Source of the DNA: Coffea arabica
Taxonomy: Eukaryota > Streptophyta > Magnoliopsida > Gentianales > Rubiaceae
DNA: 64,000 nt
Direction of reading: 5' to 3'
Assembly: GCF_036785885.1 (NCBI RefSeq)
Contig: NC_092323.1
Coordinates: 7,386,501 to 7,450,500 of the forward strand
Under the pieces are notes generated by a model that had not been told where the DNA came from, searched no databases, and saw only the letters and a program-made list of their open reading frames with translations. This document shows, piece by piece, positions 1 through 10,600 of the stretch; position 1 is the first letter of the stretch; every line of letters begins with the position of its first letter. A program made the position numbers and the translations under genes.

Positions 1-326
1 GACTGAGGCTCAGCACTATTCAACTCTGCCCCACAGCCACCAGACTCTGCAAGCAACCAAGCCTTATTATGCTCCAAACTGTTCCCACCCTTATCTTTCT
101 CCTCCTCATCCTTGCCGGAACCTCGCCGCCGGTGATGTGGAATAAAGCAACCCAAACCAAAATCCCAGATCATCTTATACAATAAAGATTTGATTTTTAT
201 CTCATCATCATCATAGTAATCACAATATTTATCATCATCAGGGGCGGCCAAAGTTGAAGTCTTTGATGAAAATGAGTTGCGCAGAGGGACTATAGAGTTA
301 GTGCAATTACTTCTTGAAAACACCAT
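1..326 (-). CDS. 5' part of an unidentified plant gene, cut by the left window edge
   Basis: Reading the minus strand from an ATG at 326-324 gives 108 codons with no stop, still open at base 1, so this is probably the first exon of a gene whose rest lies outside the window. The peptide begins MVFSRSNCTNS, then has an acidic run (DDDKYCDYYDDDE), a segment IWDFGLGCFIPHHRRR, a charged linker (GKDEEEKDKG) and AWLLAESGGCGAEL near the window edge. No signal peptide or membrane segment is visible. I do not recognise the family. The long open frame, the mixed composition of its residues and the absence of a repeat signature argue for real coding sequence. The start is the first clear ATG and is not otherwise proven. 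Confidence 0.6.
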   Translation of the reverse strand, partial: MVFSRSNCTNSIVPLRNSFSSKTSTLAAPDDDKYCDYYDDDEIKIKSLLYKMIWDFGLGCFIPHHRRRGSGKDEEEKDKGGNSLEHNKAWLLAESGGCGAELNSAEPQ

Positions 327-3300
327 TTTGAGAGCGGATCTCAAAAAGTGCACAAAAACCCAGAAACCAAAAAGTTAGAAAGAATAAAGGTGGAGAGAGA
401 TGAGTGACGGACGTAGAAAAAAGTTGAAGCAACTTTGCTTCAAGGGTAGGAGAGAATTAAAACTCAACAAATGCAAAAACAAATTGTCTTGGGCAACTGG
501 ATTTACTAATACTATTTAAGCATTAAAAAAAAGGGGGATTCCTTAATTTATCATGTTAGTAACGGGAGATGGTGAGAGATGGTCCCAATAGGCTCAAAAG
601 TTAATGGCATTATACTAAAGAGCAAGAGATGTATGAATGAATGAATGAATTGTCCAACCGAATAATGCAGCTGCTAGTAGGAGCAAAGAGAGAGAGGAGA
701 GATTCTCGGTGTTAATGCTTAACAAGACAAACAGAACCCACGAAAGAGGGGGAGGTACGTTGCATAGCAAATATTAAAACAGGGGAGGCAGAGGAATGAG
801 CACATGAGTAGATGGGACTAAGCCACCATGGAGAATGGGATTATATCTAAATCCAAGAATTAATGTTAAGGGTGAACAAATTATTACCTACCTTTTCTAG
901 AGAAAGAGATGCGTATCATTGTCATATTCATAGTAGTCATTATTACTAATCTTGACGGGAAGGGGGAAGTTTGGATTGGGTGTCAATGTGGGTTGAGATA
1001 ATTGACAATAATTACTTGGAATATGGTAACATCAGATTATTTGATTCAATATCAGACCGAAGATGGCACCTGTAGTTTGGTGACCATCCATTTCAGTACT
1101 TATGCATCCCTCAAACGACCGCCATTGACATCCAAAGCTGGGCTCTCTTTGTCACTAGTTTGTTTAAGATGCTTGATTTTATTTTCATTAATTTGGCAAA
1201 AGGTCGATTGTGGATTTGGCAGGGATTTGATCCTCTGATCAGAGTGAGATTTGTCATTCTCCTTGGAGACAAATTAAATTGGTACAAATCTTTTACATTT
1301 TGCCAAGAGCGCGCATTGTAGAAATTCCAAGTTGGACTTTTGTTAATTGTTAATATAGTGCAGAGGAGTTGTTCGGTAGATGATCAAACTTTGTCCTGCC
1401 TAGTTAGAAACTCAAACTCAAATTTGGCTGCGCTCTTCATGTAAATTCTTGACATTGGAACTCTTCTATGGTTAATCTTGTAGGCTGTAGCAGTAGCAAA
1501 AACTTCCGTGAAGCATTGTGCCTTTTAATTATCCACTGATCTACATTTCCATTATTTTTTTTCCTTGATCTTTTGTGTAATAATAAATATATTGTTTTAG
1601 CAAGATCAACACAATGCTTGGAGAAAAGCTAAAGGGCAACAGATCAGGTACACAAATCTTTGTAATTTGGCTTGGATTAAGTTAAAACAAGGATTTAATG
1701 CTAGAGCAAATTCAACCTCAAATCACAGGTTTCCACAGCGAATTAATTTGGTGGGTGGGGGCCCCGGGGAGGAGTAACTGCTAGTTTCACAACTGCTTTT
1801 GTTTCCTACATCGGCAGATTTTTGTTGCAAAATTTATTGTTTAGGCAATTGAATTTCAAATTTTCAGCTTCAGTCCAAATATAGCTTTAAATTGATGCAT
1901 GTCATTTTCTTCCCGTCTCACTCGTGGGGACTCTTGAAAGGATTGGCGTCTTGGACTTCAACGTAAAATTTTTCAAGACGGACTACTAATGGAGCAAAGA
2001 GTTAAAATTTCTGTTTTTTTTTTCGTACTAACCTTTTATTTTTTTTTTTAAATTGGCGAGTACAACAGCAGTCAAAATTGAACATTAGAAAATCAAAACA
2101 AAATGACGTTTTTATCCCAACTTTTTTTTTTTTTCCAATGGTAACATTTCAAATTTTGGTGTACCGCAAACCAAATGTGGAGATTCACGCATTAACAAAT
2201 TGAAGGGGTCATAAAACGTGCCAAATGAACCCCTCAAGAGTCAAGACGACCAGGTTTTTGGCATGTAGAGAACATTTTATGTCTAGCTTTTGGCTAATGG
2301 TTTGGACGTAAATAATCCACGTAACGCCATTTTTGGTATTGTGGTGGCAGAAGAAGGGAGTTTTACAATTATTTCTTGCAGAGAATACAATCACACGTCT
2401 TGAATGCATCAAATCCATCGCAATAAGAAACAAGCTTGTGGTCTATTTGTGCTCTCGCTAATGGTTTTCATGCGTACGGTGCATTGCATTCATGTCGATC
2501 AATGCATTAAGCATGATTTTCTTTCATGACGTTAAATTTCTATACTAGTTCGAATTTTAACTCGAGTACCACTGCCGGTGATTGAGTTCGAGTTCAAGTA
2601 CAACGTCATTCAAATTCGATTCGACTCGATAACACCTCTAAACATTCATACCATGTCCAGCTGGGCAATTTGAAGGAGGATGAGGATCAAGAAATTAGTT
2701 CAATAGATTCTGGAAAAAGGCGAATTTTGTAGGCCTATTGTTGCTATTTGGGCCATGGAAAGAGCTGGCCAGTTTGTTGGTAAGGTTTTTGGTACGGTAG
2801 GTTTACTTGAATTTGTCAGGATAATTCGAGGAAAATCGAATCATTCTGAATCTGGTTTTTCCACGTGTAGACAAACAAAAATGGCTGCTACTCAATATTG
2901 GGACCTACAAAGATTATGGATGATTAATTATTTGAGTACGGTACGAAATTATGGTTTTGTTTAGAGACACGTATGATTGAACGAGGGGATAATTTTGGAG
3001 TATTAAAGTTTCCACCATTAGTTGGCTTGTCGTGTCATGATTAGGTGACTAATGCGTATTAAAGAAGACCATAAATCACGAATAATTGTTTTTAAGTATG
3101 TTCCAGAACCATTGAGCTAATTAACTATTACTGCTAAGGTGTTAGCAGCACTCGAGTAAATAATTATTGCAAAAGGCCATCAAAACAAAAAGAACAATTA
3201 AAAATCCTTGAAGGCAAATTAGTGAATTTTAAGAATAGGATGAGAGCTCCATTTAGATTTTAATTTGTAAAGAATCAGCACCATTTGCCTTGTTATTAAA

Positions 3301-3998
3301 AATGTTACTAACAATAATATTATGATGCTCTTAAAGGGGAAAAAAATTGAAATGAAAGGCAATTAAATATTTGTTGAAATTACTTGCTGCAAACGGAAAT
3401 GGATCACAGTTTTACTACTAATAAAGATAAGAAAATTATGAAGTTGAAAACAAGGTCAACATTGACAAATGAAGAAAATAAATCCTCATGCAACGTTGAC
3501 GAGAGGGAGATATGCATCAGTTGCCAACATGCGCCTACCCTTGGTGTTTAGTTTACTGATTCATCAATCATCATGGCTTTGATTTTTTGAAAAAAAAAAT
3601 GAAATGATGAATTAAAAAGGAAAAGAAAAAAGAAATGTCTGGTTTCCCTTTTTTTTTGGCTGGGGACAATAAAGACGTGTTGATCTTTGTTTCGATTGAG
3701 TGCTTGGTCACCTAATGACATAATAGTTGTGCCAATGTCTGAGGTGAGGTGCAAGGCCTCCACGTCACATTTACTTTTTGAAATCTAATTATTATGTTCT
3801 CATGCATCTTAATTATACAGTACTGTTTTTATTACTAAATGATAGGGCTGCTTACGCACCCCCCCCCCCTCTCTAATTATTAAGATCCTTACAGTCAAAC
3901 AAAAAATTATTAAGATCCTTTTTGTCCCTTTCATTAGTAGTTGGAAAACAAGAGATGGTACAATGTAAGCTATTCTTTGCAAGCAAAAAACCATTAAA
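327..3998. other. Intergenic, no gene seen
   Basis: AT-rich DNA with many A/T runs, upstream of the minus-strand gene at 1-326, so the first kilobase should hold its promoter. Short open frames here have no recognisable composition or motif. The only structured feature seen is a 16-base direct duplication around 3875-3920, reported as a finding. Confidence 0.5.
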
Positions 3999-4135
3999 AC
4001 CTGTTTGGATTGCTAGTTTAGGAATTTCTATAAAATAAAATGTATTGTAACGATTTAATGTATGTAAAATCAAACAATGTGTTGGTGAAAAGATTAAAAT
4101 TTTTCCTATAAAAAAACAATATTCCAAACAAAACC
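3999..4135. repeat. Short MITE-like element (TGTTTGGATTG family)
   Basis: The left end reads CCTGTTTGGATTGCTAG and the right end, reverse-complemented, reads AAGGTTTTGTTTGGAATATTG, giving imperfect terminal inverted repeats around about 140 bases. The interior contains the family's ATCGTTACAGT-like core in inverted form (TGTAACGATTTAATGTATGT). At least four other copies lie in this window. Non-coding. Confidence 0.6.
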
Positions 4136-4280
4136 TTACATTTTGTGAAAGAGGTCGATAACCACATCTCAGAGATAAATTCCAGCTGAACCCCCAAACA
4201 TCATATATTGAGATAACGCTGAGCTTACATGTAGTAGTAGTTAAACATGAAGGTTTATACAATAACAATCTTATAGTTAT

Positions 4281-4491
4281 GCAATCACATCATAAAGAGA
4301 GCATCACACACACAACTACACTTCATATTTCCCGAGAAAAAAAAACAAAGTCACTTTTTTTTCTTTTTTAGGGGTGTCCCGTAGGGAGTGGATCTCGCAG
4401 ACTATTCCCCACCCTCCACAACAACTTGCTGGCAGCAAGGTTCTAACCAGGGACCAAAGGCTCCATCTTCAGCAATCTCAACCACCAGGTG
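4281..4491 (-). mobile_element. tRNA-derived SINE-like insertion with a 19-bp target-site duplication
   Basis: A perfect 19-base direct repeat (ATAACAATCTTATAGTTAT) lies at 4262-4280 and 4492-4510. Between the copies, the minus strand begins CACCTGGTGGTTGAGATTGC and continues to a B-box-like GGTTAGAACC about 50 bases in, the order of a tRNA-derived SINE head. An A-rich tract follows near 4340-4370. Unusually, about 60 bases of non-A sequence separate that tract from the target duplication, so the 3' boundary may be a transduced segment or a second insertion. Confidence 0.65.
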
Positions 4492-4510
4492 ATAACAATC
4501 TTATAGTTAT

Positions 4511-5142
4511 AGATTATTGGGCTGATAACGCATCGAAAACATTTTTAGTTTATCTAGGACCATTCGAAGTATTATGGTGCAAAAAAAAAAAGAAAGAAGA
4601 AAGAAAAAATTAACTTACAAGCCTGAAAATGAGATGGGGAATTTGCAGGCGTGGTTGATGGTTAGTGGTGTGAATCGTGCGAATTGTCAAAAAATGTGCA
4701 TTTCTTTCATTATCCAATTGCAAATTGTCAATATATTCTTTTTGCTCATGGTGCGTGAAGTCATCAAGAATGTGGGCCATGTGACGACCGGTTCCTGAAA
4801 CATGGGCCATGGCTAATTCAATCTTGGTCCCAAGCTGCTTCATCTTCTCGGAGTCGCCAGTTGATAATACTCCGTCACCTGTTTCTCCAAAGCTACTTCT
4901 GAGTTTTGAATTTTGACAAAAACTACATGTAGCCGTTGCGTTCCACATTTTACTGTTTTGGGACGAATCATAACCATAAAAGAGTAGTGTGCCTTGAGTA
5001 ATAGACTGAAATATTATTTAGAATACTTAGTGTAACATCTTTTATGACATGATATTTCATGTGTGCGATATAAAAAGATAGTTAAGAATTTAAAATATAG
5101 TTGAAAAACTTGTTCAATACTGCATGGTAAAAGCAAAATAAT
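4511..5142. other. Intergenic, no gene seen
   Basis: AT-rich spacer between the SINE and the foldback element. The small open frames on both strands overlap one another and have no recognisable motif. Confidence 0.45.
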
Positions 5143-6161
5143 GGGCCTGTTTGGAAGCTTGGTTTTTTACCAAGTTTGTATAATACTAGTTTTTTAACAA
5201 CTTTTGCTACAGGAATCCCAAAAAACTTATCAAAGTTTTTAACCTACACACTTAAAAAATACACAAAAAAACTTTCTCTTCAACTTTTCTTATTTTTCCT
5301 CCCTCACCCAACCCACCACATCCTCCGCCGTCGGCCACCACCTCCACCACCGCTTCCGGCGCCGGTCACTATTCCGGCCTTCCTCTTTTTTTTCTCTCTC
5401 TCCCTCACCCTCTCTCCTCCTCTCCCCTCCCCCTTTGACCGATCTGTTGGCGTCCTTCTGAAAATTTTTTCCTTTTTTTTCTCCCTCCCCCCTCCCCTCT
5501 TCGCCTTTGCCTCCCCCTTTGACCGATCTGGTCGCGCGACCAGATCGCAAAGGGGGAGAGGGGAAGGGGAGGGGCCCGACCAGATCGCGTCACGAAGGGG
5601 GAGAGGGAGGGTGGCGGGGAAAGGGGAGGAGAGGGGAAGGGGACGGGTAGCGGGGGAAGGGGAGGGGCGCGACCAGATCACATCGCGAAGGGGGAGAGGG
5701 AGGGTGGCGGGGAAGGGGAGATGGAGAAGAGGGATGGCGGGGAAGTGAGAGGGAGGGGTGGCGGGGGAGGGAGAGGGGTAGAGAAAAAAAGCAAAAAAAA
5801 AAAAAAGAGGGTAGCTGGGGAAGGAATGGGAAAGGGAGAAGAGAGATGGCGGGGGAGGGAGAGGGAGGGGTGGCTGCCATGGAAGAGAAAAAAAGCTAAA
5901 AAAAAAAAAGACAGACTAGAAAGTTGCTGTCATGGAAGTCTCGGGAGAGGGAACAGTGGAGGGAAGGGGGAGGGAGAAGAAGTGGGAAGGGAGGAAGGAA
6001 AAGAAAAAAGAAAGAAATAAAATGAAAAGGAAAAAAAACTTTTTATCTTACAAAAGTTTTTCTACAACTTCTACAGTGATCTACAGTAAAGTTTTATACA
6101 AACATCTAAAAAACTTGCATTCGAAACAGGTTTAAAAAAAATTTTGTTTCCAAACGCACCC
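5143..6161. repeat. Large foldback element with pyrimidine-rich left arm and purine-rich right arm
   Basis: The ends read GGGCCTGTTTGGAA and, reverse-complemented from the right, GGGTGCGTTTGGAA. The left half is almost pure C/T and the right half almost pure G/A, so the strand folds back on itself. The centre is a perfect 24-base palindrome around 5534 (core GGTCGCGCGACC). The right arm is longer because a G/A-rich segment (gggagagggagggtggcg) is repeated in tandem. All open frames here are low-complexity products of this composition. Confidence 0.7.
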
Positions 6162-6412
6162 ACTAGTATACTTGCAATTCTTGATCACCTTTGCCGGAAT
6201 CTTGATTAATTGTGTCGACTCTTCTCACATTTTATTTGTTATAAACTTGATGAATTCAACTATATATAGACGCTAAATGCACAAATAAGCAAAAGTGAAG
6301 CAACAATTCAACTTTGTTAAATCTGCATTACCCAAAAAGAAAAAAAGAGATAGATATGATGGTAATATGTTATGAGCCCTGCCACAATTAAATGTGGCAT
6401 TGCTTAAAAAAT

Positions 6413-6541
6413 TCAGGCAGGTGCGTAGTGCACCCATCTGATCCGATGGTGGTTCAGTCCCTTTCGAGTTATCCCAAAATTTCTTCAGACCCTTCCCTCC
6501 CCATAACTAGGAAGTTATATGGAAAAAAAAAAAAAGAAAAA
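6413..6541 (+). mobile_element. 5'-truncated SINE fragment
   Basis: The block CACCCATCTGATCCGATGG, followed by a C-rich stretch (CCCTTCCCTCCCC) and an A-rich tail, matches in order and spacing the 3' two thirds of the SINE at 60412-60645. The tRNA-like head is missing and no target-site duplication was found, so only the body and tail are annotated. Confidence 0.55.
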
Positions 6542-6751
6542 ATATTCTGAGCCCAAAATTTATGAACCACTCAGCGCCTGTAGTAATACTCCCCTATTTT
6601 TTAAGTGCACGCGCATGAGGCGCATGGCATGACGTAGACTTCTTCTGAAACAAAATACGTCCTGCATCTGCATGATGCCATAGTCAATACGACCACTCAC
6701 ACTGCTAAAGTAAGGAGTATTCTATAAACAAAGGAGGGATTAGAGAGTTTT

Positions 6752-6880
6752 AGGTGTGTTTGGATTTCAACGTTATTTCTAGACATATTTTTTAAATATT
6801 TTTTTATTTTATATATATTAAATCGTTACAGTAATTTTTCTAAAAAAAAGTCAGAAAAATACAATCCAAACAACCATTTA
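6752..6880. repeat. Short MITE-like element (TGTTTGGATTG family)
   Basis: It begins AGGTGTGTTTGGATTTCAAC and ends ACAATCCAAACAACC, an inverted version of the start. It carries the family core TTAAATCGTTACAGTAATTTT. About 130 bases, non-coding. Confidence 0.65.
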
Positions 6881-7605
6881 GGCTATTTATTGGTAGGTGA
6901 AGCCCTCATAAATGATGATGAAGCTTTCGTAAACGGGTGTGCTTGCTCTACTACACGTTATTTATGTATGCATGGCTGCAAGGTGTTATACTAATTTGTG
7001 GTTGCGTTTGTATTTGTTAATCTACCAACGCAATTCTCATTGTATTGTCAAACATGATCTTCCAAAGCTTGATAGTTATTGCACTAAGTCTGCAGATTTT
7101 TACGGACAATTTAAAGGTCTAATTCTACTTTGCACCTTCTAACTTGTATCCGTTTCTTATTTCGCACCCTAAATTTCAATTTGAAGCGCATCACACTGTA
7201 CATCCTAAAACTCTTGGAACTAAGGAACGTATGAGTGATGTGCGAGTATAGCGATTGCATATGGGTAGACGGATTGATTTAATTTTGCAATTTTTGCACT
7301 CGTGTATATGCTCCTTAGTTTGATTTATAGTTTATAATACAATGTGTCTAAAATTAAAAGTTTAGAATGTAAAATATAAATTAAAAAGCGCAAAGTAAAA
7401 TTAATCATAATCTTCACATAAAAAGCATTCATCCAGACAGACATCATCCAAATTAGTGGCCACGGTACCGTACGTATAGAGAGTGTACACAGTGGACACC
7501 TTGACCTCAAAAATTTACCAATCATTTTTGCAGAATAAGTGAGGGTAAAATTAATCAGAATGAAATCTGACAATGCAACCAGATATACAATTTAATTAAT
7601 TAATT

Positions 7606-7819
7606 AAAATTTTGTTTGTTGACAAGAGAATTCGCGACCGCTATCCGGGAGTATGCAACTAGGTAAACACCGTTCGGTGCAATAGCCCACCAATCACACG
7701 AAGGAGTAAGACGCACTAGATAAACCCTGCGCAATGGACGGATGTCCCAGAAGAGGTTCGAAGTTGGGCTGGCAGGCAGACATGACACCAATTCTACCGT
7801 ATCGACCAACTCAAGGGAC
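7606..7819 (-). mobile_element. tRNA-derived SINE with a 13-bp direct duplication
   Basis: The direct repeat TAATTAATTAATT flanks this 214-base block at 7593-7605 and 7820-7832. On the minus strand the insertion has a B-box-like ACTTCGAACCTC about 60 bases from its start. It then has a GC-rich body with GGTTTATCTAGTGCG and GGTGTTTACCTAGTTGC, blocks I associate with widespread dicot SINEs, and ends in TTGTCAACAAACAAAA. The 69-codon open frame inside it is incidental. The target duplication is low-complexity, which weakens it as evidence. Confidence 0.6.
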
Positions 7820-7832
7820 TAATTAATTAATT

Positions 7833-8507
7833 TTTTACACTTTGGTAATGAAACAGTAGATGCATTTGCAACAGAGGCACCGGAAGTACTTGGGCAACGA
7901 GGGAGCACATGCACTCGTACTGGTTGATATTTCTTGTCCCCATAATCCATGATTTAGACTAGTATTTGTCGTGGACAAAGGCATTCAGGCTTCAGCTAAA
8001 AATATTTGGAGACAGCAACTCCAGTTTGCCTTTGCTATTTTAGCAAAAAAAAAAAAAAAAAATCTATCTCAAAAGCATGCAAATCTTTAGAGTATGTAAT
8101 ACAGACAAGAAGCATAAAATTAAGGAAACTATTCGTCAATAATCATACAGTTTTTTTTTTGGTCGAAATGATAGGACGTCAATAACCATAGGGTATGGAA
8201 GTGATAATTTTGTGTAAATTAATCATGTATGATTGCTTCCGGCTTCCTGGTGCGTGTTTATATAGCACAAGCCGGCAGATCTTGTTGAAACGGGAAAAGG
8301 AGTCAACGTGGTTGTGACTTGTGAGGCCGAGGAATAATGGCAATTTGATCTTGAGCGAATTGGGCCACCGGTTCTTTTATGGCCCCTGTTTATTGATATG
8401 GGCCACCAGATCTATTCTTGGCAAAGCTCCAAAGGATCCAAGTTGGCTCCATTTTGTGATCTGAGGATATTATGCCTTTTATCACAATCCAGGAAGGATA
8501 ACAACAC
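7833..8507. other. Intergenic, tRNA 5' flank
   Basis: No gene seen. An ATATTAT box near 8470 and an ACAACAC (CAA-type) motif just before 8508 match the upstream signals usual for plant tRNA genes. Confidence 0.4.
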
Positions 8508-8589
8508 GTGGGCGTGCCGGAGTGGTTATCGGGCATGACTAGAAATCATGTGGGCTCTGCCCGCGCAGGTTCGAATCCTGCCGCTCACG
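8508..8589 (+). tRNA. tRNA-Ser(AGA)
   Basis: An 82-base type II tRNA. The acceptor stem GTGGGCG pairs with CGCTCAC, with discriminator G at 8589. The anticodon stem CATGA/TCATG is perfect and encloses the loop CTAGAAA, so the anticodon is AGA. A long variable arm (GGGCTCTGCCC) follows, and the T arm contains GGTTCGAATCC. The discriminator G and the variable arm fit tRNA-Ser. A TTTT run near 8598 can act as the Pol III terminator. Confidence 0.95.
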
Positions 8590-8657
8590 TCTCTTTCCTT
8601 TTGTAGTTTGTACCCCTGGCTCTCTGAGGGAGGGCAAAAAAATGCAAAGGCAAAGTT

Positions 8658-8681
8658 CGCTAGAAGGAGGGCTTGAACCTC

Positions 8682-8714
<33 letters not shown>

Positions 8715-8731
8715 AACTGAGCTATTCCAGC
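8658..8731 (-). tRNA. tRNA-Asn(GTT), copy 1 (downstream)
   Basis: On the minus strand the acceptor GCTGGAA pairs with TTCTAGC, with discriminator G. The anticodon stem TGTGG/CCACA encloses CTGTTAA, giving GTT, and the T arm contains GGTTCAAGCC. It is identical to the second copy at 8808-8881. A run of seven T on the minus strand (8642-8636) lies about 16 bases past its 3' end and is a good Pol III terminator. Confidence 0.95.
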
Positions 8732-8748
8732 TTCTTGTTGAACTTTGG

Positions 8749-8831
8749 CACTCCAACAAACTGAGATATTTGAGTTTCTTCGTGGTTCGTAATCCATCAT
8801 CGAGTTTCGCTAGAAGGAGGGCTTGAACCTC

Positions 8832-8864
<33 letters not shown>

Positions 8865-8953
8865 AACTGAGCTATTCCAGCTTCTTGTTGGCTCGTAATA
8901 TATTATTGAACTTTGGCACTTCAATAAACTGAGATATTCCACCTTCTTCATGG
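8749..8953 (-). pseudogene. Decayed tRNA-Asn 5' halves in the tandem spacers
   Basis: Two spacer segments (about 8749-8783 and 8918-8953) read like worn copies of the tRNA-Asn 5' half plus its flank: CTCCAACAAACTGAGATATT and CTTCAATAAACTGAGATATT, against CTCTAACCAACTGAGCTATT in the intact genes. Both are followed by a related CTTCTTC.TGGTTCGTAATC flank. This suggests an older, longer tandem array of which two genes remain intact. The span overlaps intact copy 2, which is not part of the pseudogene. Confidence 0.55.
8808..8881 (-). tRNA. tRNA-Asn(GTT), copy 2 (upstream)
   Basis: Same 74-base sequence and fold as copy 1, 76 bases upstream of it on the minus strand. Its upstream flank contains AATAATATATTA and CCAACAAG, matching TATA-like and CAA motifs of plant tRNA genes. 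No run of four T lies between the two copies on the minus strand, so a joint precursor is possible. Confidence 0.95.
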
Positions 8954-10432
8954 TTCGTAATCTATTATTGAGCTTTGGCAAGTTTAATTGTTTTTTCCGA
9001 AGTAATCTATAATTTTTTAAAGTTCCAATGCAGAGTCGTCGGCTTGCTGCAAAGATAAGTGAAAAGGTGATCAAGTCCCATAAAATCTATCCATTTTGAT
9101 GACATTTATAAGGGTTAGTGTTGGACTTCATTACCAGGCCAAAGTTCCACCCTCTATCAGTCAATGTAATTTGCACCAAGTCAGTCAATGTAATAGACAA
9201 TTAATTAATTAAGCCCGGAAACCAGAAACTTTACCAGAGCACCATCCGATGTGACACTTCATTAATCTTCGAACAATGCTGTGTACTAGCACATCATCCC
9301 CTTGAAATCTTGGTTATCTTGTAACTGAGCTACAGCTTCTGGATTGCCCTGAAACAGCTGAAATTCCAGAACCAGTACCGTGCCTGCCACATCAAGTTCT
9401 ATCGAGAGAACCTCTTGCTCTTGATCCTGTAATCGTTTACTCATCAAGAGCCATTCTGCACTGCATCCTGTATGAGTCACAAAGAAGAACACGATTGGCT
9501 AAGATTTCAGCTTGTTAAACTTCCTTGGATGTGATGCAAGCCCTTAACCGACATAAAGTTGGGGCAACATGTGTCTTTTCATAATCTCTCATAAACAAGA
9601 ATTTACAAGCTAGCAATTCTAAACTAGGATGAACGCATTATTGATTCAATCACAAGAAACAGAATATGTAGGAAAAGTTTTCTAAATTAAGCAATAAAGT
9701 TTTTGCTCAGAAAGCTCTTTATCAATTTCATGATAGCCAGAGCTAAGATCACAACAACTGAGTATGCTTTTAAATCGGAAATTTAGACAACAATTTTGGT
9801 GTCCCATAAAACGTGTTGAAAAGGAACAAGACATGGAGGAGTTATAAACCAGATAGCGCAAAAGGTTAGCTTTTGATGTCTCACAGTTGCAACTAACATC
9901 TTCTGAATCTTGAGATGTCTTTGGATGCAAATTCCATTCATTCCTAGAGTCTTTCCAGACGAACAATTAGACAAACTTTTCATACAGATAGACAGGCAAT
10001 TGCAGAAGCAAATCTTATGGAGAAAATAAACCTTTGGGTGCTCAAACTATACATACTACATCATGCTGGACTTATGATCTGACATCTCTCAGGGCTCAAT
10101 ACTCAAGGATATTAAGGAGATCTTCTGCTTGGCTGCTTATGATAAACTATTTAGTACATTGAGATTGATAAGTTATACAAGTGCATCCACATTTATGCTC
10201 TAAACATCATTTGCTGACCACAGCATCCCATTAAAAAACTAAACGATATAGCTAGTCGCATGGTATAGAAAGAGCACAACCATGAATAGAAAGGAGCAGA
10301 TACATTGATAACCAGAAACTACTTCATCAGCCCATACAGTGTAATTCTTTTCTTTGCAAACACTCGCCTAGCATACAGTCAAGGCAAAAAGCGACAATAT
10401 GATACAATAAACATATACCTACCTAATGTTTT
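8954..10432. other. Intergenic, no clear gene
   Basis: Several minus-strand open frames of 60-95 codons lie at 9286-9983, downstream of the PPR fragment on the same strand. They could be remnants of its 3' region, but I see no PPR or other family motif in them. Confidence 0.35.
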
Positions 10433-10600
10433 TCCTGTTTTTGACAGGCTCTGCTTTAACTTGGACACTGTCAAAGAATTTAATTTGATCCCCCGTTCAA
10501 TCATATCCTCAGCATATTTGATTGCTTCTGCAAGTTTATTGCCATCACGAAGACCAGCAACCAACAAATTCCCTGTTTCCTCCAAATCATAGTGGTAATT
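10433..10600 (-). pseudogene. Pentatricopeptide-repeat (PPR) protein fragment, C-terminal exon
   Basis: The minus strand encodes about 56 residues: YDLEETGNLLVAGLRDGN, then KLAEAIKYAEDMIERGIKL and NSLTVSKLKQSLSKTGK. The alternating helix pattern with KLAEAIKYAEDMIERG is typical of a PPR helix pair near a protein's C-terminus. The block is bordered by a possible acceptor (ATTCAG) and donor (TAG then GTAGGT). No other PPR exons were seen within several kilobases upstream on the minus strand, and PPR genes normally carry many repeats. It is therefore most likely a gene fragment, or less likely one exon of a gene with long introns. PPR proteins act in organelle RNA processing. Confidence 0.5.

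Noticed and set aside
5176-6135. Overlapping frames of up to 190 codons rich in Pro/Ser or Gly/Arg/Glu
   Set aside because: They are translations of the polypurine/polypyrimidine foldback in all frames, with no real domain.
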